Source: CAZEDL01 sp964585245
Lineage (GTDB): Bacteria; Patescibacteriota; Patescibacteriia; Magasanikbacterales; GWA2-37-8
Assembly (NCBI GenBank): GCA_964585245.1
Contig: CAZPCV010000023.1
Coordinates: 1-22,683 of the forward strand
Direction: 5' to 3'
DNA length: 22,683 nucleotides
Within the stretch, counting starts at the first letter, position 1; each line of letters starts with the position of its first letter. Shown piece after piece: positions 21,763-22,683 of the stretch. Under the pieces are notes generated by a model, which saw only the letters and a program-made list of their open reading frames with translations, was not told the origin of the DNA and searched no databases. The position numbers and the translations under genes are program-made.

Positions 21763-22428
21763 CTACGGTACGTAGTAGTACGTCGCCACCCGGGTGGGGG
21801 TGACGTCGTAGCCGAGCTGCTGCCCGCCGTACCAGACCGTCAGCTCGACGGCCTTGACCCCGAGAGAAGTTTCTGCCGGCCCGGCGGGCACAGCCACCGT
21901 GAGGGTGGTGGTCGTGCCGTGGCCGAGCTCGGCCACGTTCTGGACGGCCGCGGTGGCCGTCCAAACCTGCTGCCCGGTGGAGCCCGTCCGGGTCTCACCG
22001 GCGGGCAGGGTGGCCGCACCCCAGTTCATGCCGACCTGGGTGCGGATGGTGCGGCCGGCGGCGGACCAGCTCACTGCCTCGAGGGCGGCAGTCGCCGCCC
22101 GGAGGGTGGCCGGGCGGCAGTCGCCGGCGGCGTACACTGGGCTGACTTGGACGATCAGCCCGGTGTGCTCACCGGTCCCGGCGGGCAGGTGCCCGACCGA
22201 GATCTGCCCACCGCGCGGGCCGTCCGCCGCCAGCCGGACCATCAGGTCCGGCGGGGTCAAGCAGGGGTCGACGGGCGGCGCGTTGGGGGTGGTGGGGGTG
22301 GCGGGGGTGGCGGGCGCCGGCAGGAGGCCGGGCCCCGCGTGCTGGGCGACGACCGTCGTCCAGCACTCGTTGTCGCCACAGCCCGCCAGGGTGGCCAGCA
22401 GTGCAAAAATGCCGAACAAATTGCGCAT
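21763..22428 (-). CDS. Hypothetical lipoprotein, GC-rich
   Basis: 221 residues from ATG 22428. A GGAGGA SD lies 4 nt before it, which rules out the in-frame TTG at 22440. The N-terminus MRNLFGIFALLATLAGCGDNE is a lipoprotein signal with lipobox LAGC, so Cys17 should be lipidated and the protein anchored outside the membrane. A Pro/Thr/Ala linker follows (about 36-55). The rest looks like a beta-rich domain (LTVAVPAGPAETSLGVKAVELTVWYGGQQLGYDVTP) that I do not recognise. A sample 60-nt line counted by hand is 77% GC, far above the neighbours. The TAG stop and the AT-rich upstream region look native. It is probably an acquired surface protein under its own regulation. Confidence 0.82.
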   Translation of the reverse strand: MRNLFGIFALLATLAGCGDNECWTTVVAQHAGPGLLPAPATPATPTTPNAPPVDPCLTPPDLMVRLAADGPRGGQISVGHLPAGTGEHTGLIVQVSPVYAAGDCRPATLRAATAALEAVSWSAAGRTIRTQVGMNWGAATLPAGETRTGSTGQQVWTATAAVQNVAELGHGTTTTLTVAVPAGPAETSLGVKAVELTVWYGGQQLGYDVTPTRVATYYYVP

Positions 22429-22432
22429 GACT

Positions 22433-22438
22433 TCCTCC
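22433..22438 (-). promoter_or_regulatory. Shine-Dalgarno site of the lipoprotein gene
   Basis: GGAGGA 4 nt before ATG 22428, preceded directly by a T-run at the foot of the leader hairpin. Confidence 0.8.
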
Positions 22439-22445
22439 AAAAAAC

Positions 22446-22495
22446 GTTAGAGAGAACAGAATCTCCAATCACTTAGAAACTTTATCCTCTCTAAC
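22446..22495 (-). promoter_or_regulatory. Leader hairpin with T-run before the lipoprotein SD
   Basis: In the mRNA sense GTTAGAGAG (22487-22495) and CTCTCTAAC (22446-22454) are perfect 9-bp partners enclosing 32 nt, followed by GTTTTTT and then the SD. The form is that of a terminator or attenuator placed between promoter and ribosome site. Confidence 0.5.
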
Positions 22496-22532
22496 TCTTG
22501 GGCAGAGCCTAAATTGAGCTAAAAAGAACCAA

Positions 22533-22560
22533 TTTATCAGGTTAATTAAAACCTGATAAA
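22533..22560. promoter_or_regulatory. Operator-like palindrome at the lipoprotein transcription start
   Basis: Perfect 11-bp arms TTTATCAGGTT (22533-22543) and AACCTGATAAA (22550-22560) around six bases. The predicted mRNA start (about 22560) falls on its edge, the position of a classical repressor operator. No T-run follows closely on either strand, which argues against a terminator. Confidence 0.6.
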
Positions 22561-22566
22561 CAAACA

Positions 22567-22595
22567 ACTATACACCATTTTACCATTTTTGTCAA
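22567..22595 (-). promoter_or_regulatory. Strong promoter for the lipoprotein gene
   Basis: Minus-strand TTGACA (22590-22595), 17-nt spacer, TATAGT (22567-22572). It implies a leader of about 130 nt, the longest predicted here. The remaining 88 nt to the window end is AT-rich with no feature I can support. Confidence 0.75.
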
Positions 22596-22683
22596 ATATC
22601 ATTGGCAAAAAATTATCCCCTATTTTTTAACACCCTCATTCTCTAAAATACTAAATTTGGTAGTGGTTACCGAGATACATTAT

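Noticed and set aside
21854..22476. Two plus-strand frames of 198 and 185 codons
   Set aside because: Antisense to the GC-rich lipoprotein. The minus frame has a lipobox signal, an SD and a promoter, and the plus frames have none.

Overview
The window looks like a chromosomal segment from a Patescibacteria/CPR bacterium, most likely of the Parcubacteria group. This is an inference from gene content, not from a marker tree. The signs are a two-helix type IV secretion pilin-like protein of the kind common in CPR, a small zinc-ribbon protein placed directly before rplY, a short UvrC, a PrmC with an NLPY active site, compact housekeeping genes, and almost no recognisable Shine-Dalgarno (SD) sequences. 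TGA is nearly absent as a stop: by my count 15 TAA, 8 TAG and 1 TGA among 24 genes. There is no in-frame TGA in the conserved genes, so the standard code works.

Layout. At 61-5015 (minus) a tightly packed run reads PAP2 phosphatase, sugar-1-phosphate nucleotidyltransferase, acyltransferase-3, mltG, queA and a P-loop kinase. It starts from a -35/-10 promoter at 5034-5062 and mixes envelope genes with tRNA modification. At 5083-7672 (plus) come a promoter, tRNA-Ile with anticodon TAT, a small Gly/Ser-rich protein, an RluA-family pseudouridine synthase, gmk, rplS and a terminator. At 7708-7891 lies a structured repeat, followed by the uvrA terminator and uvrA (minus). At 10853-12982 (minus) a DsbA-like oxidoreductase is followed by a cysteine-rich pilin-like protein. 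At 13051-15658 (plus) are rpmE, prfA and prmC. At 15657-18520 (minus) are a GC-rich branched-chain aminotransferase-like gene, rplY, its coupled zinc-ribbon gene and bcp. At 18555-19332 (plus) is a GC-rich seven-helix membrane protein. At 19355-21407 (minus) are uvrC and rsmE. At 21456-21638 is the second copy of the structured repeat. At 21763-22595 (minus) is a GC-rich lipoprotein with an elaborate regulatory region.

Most striking features. (1) Three GC-rich accessory genes (aminotransferase, seven-helix protein, lipoprotein) each carry a clear SD, while nearly all the surrounding genes have none and several have promoters placed for leaderless or near-leaderless mRNAs. (2) Short repeat units are inserted in frame in conserved proteins: QueA and PrmC carry the same decapeptide KEQG-x-x-NKEQ. 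Related units form nested palindromes at the uvrC/rsmE junction and before rplS. (3) Two copies of a roughly 185-nt element, about 13.7 kb apart, keep a 9-bp stem through compensatory base changes. (4) The lipoprotein gene has a strong promoter, a perfect palindrome at the predicted start site, and a leader hairpin with a T-run just before the SD. (5) A DsbA-like enzyme is paired with a secreted pilin-like protein carrying 14 cysteines.

All calls come from reading the sequence by eye. Family names rest on recognised motifs, and no search was run.
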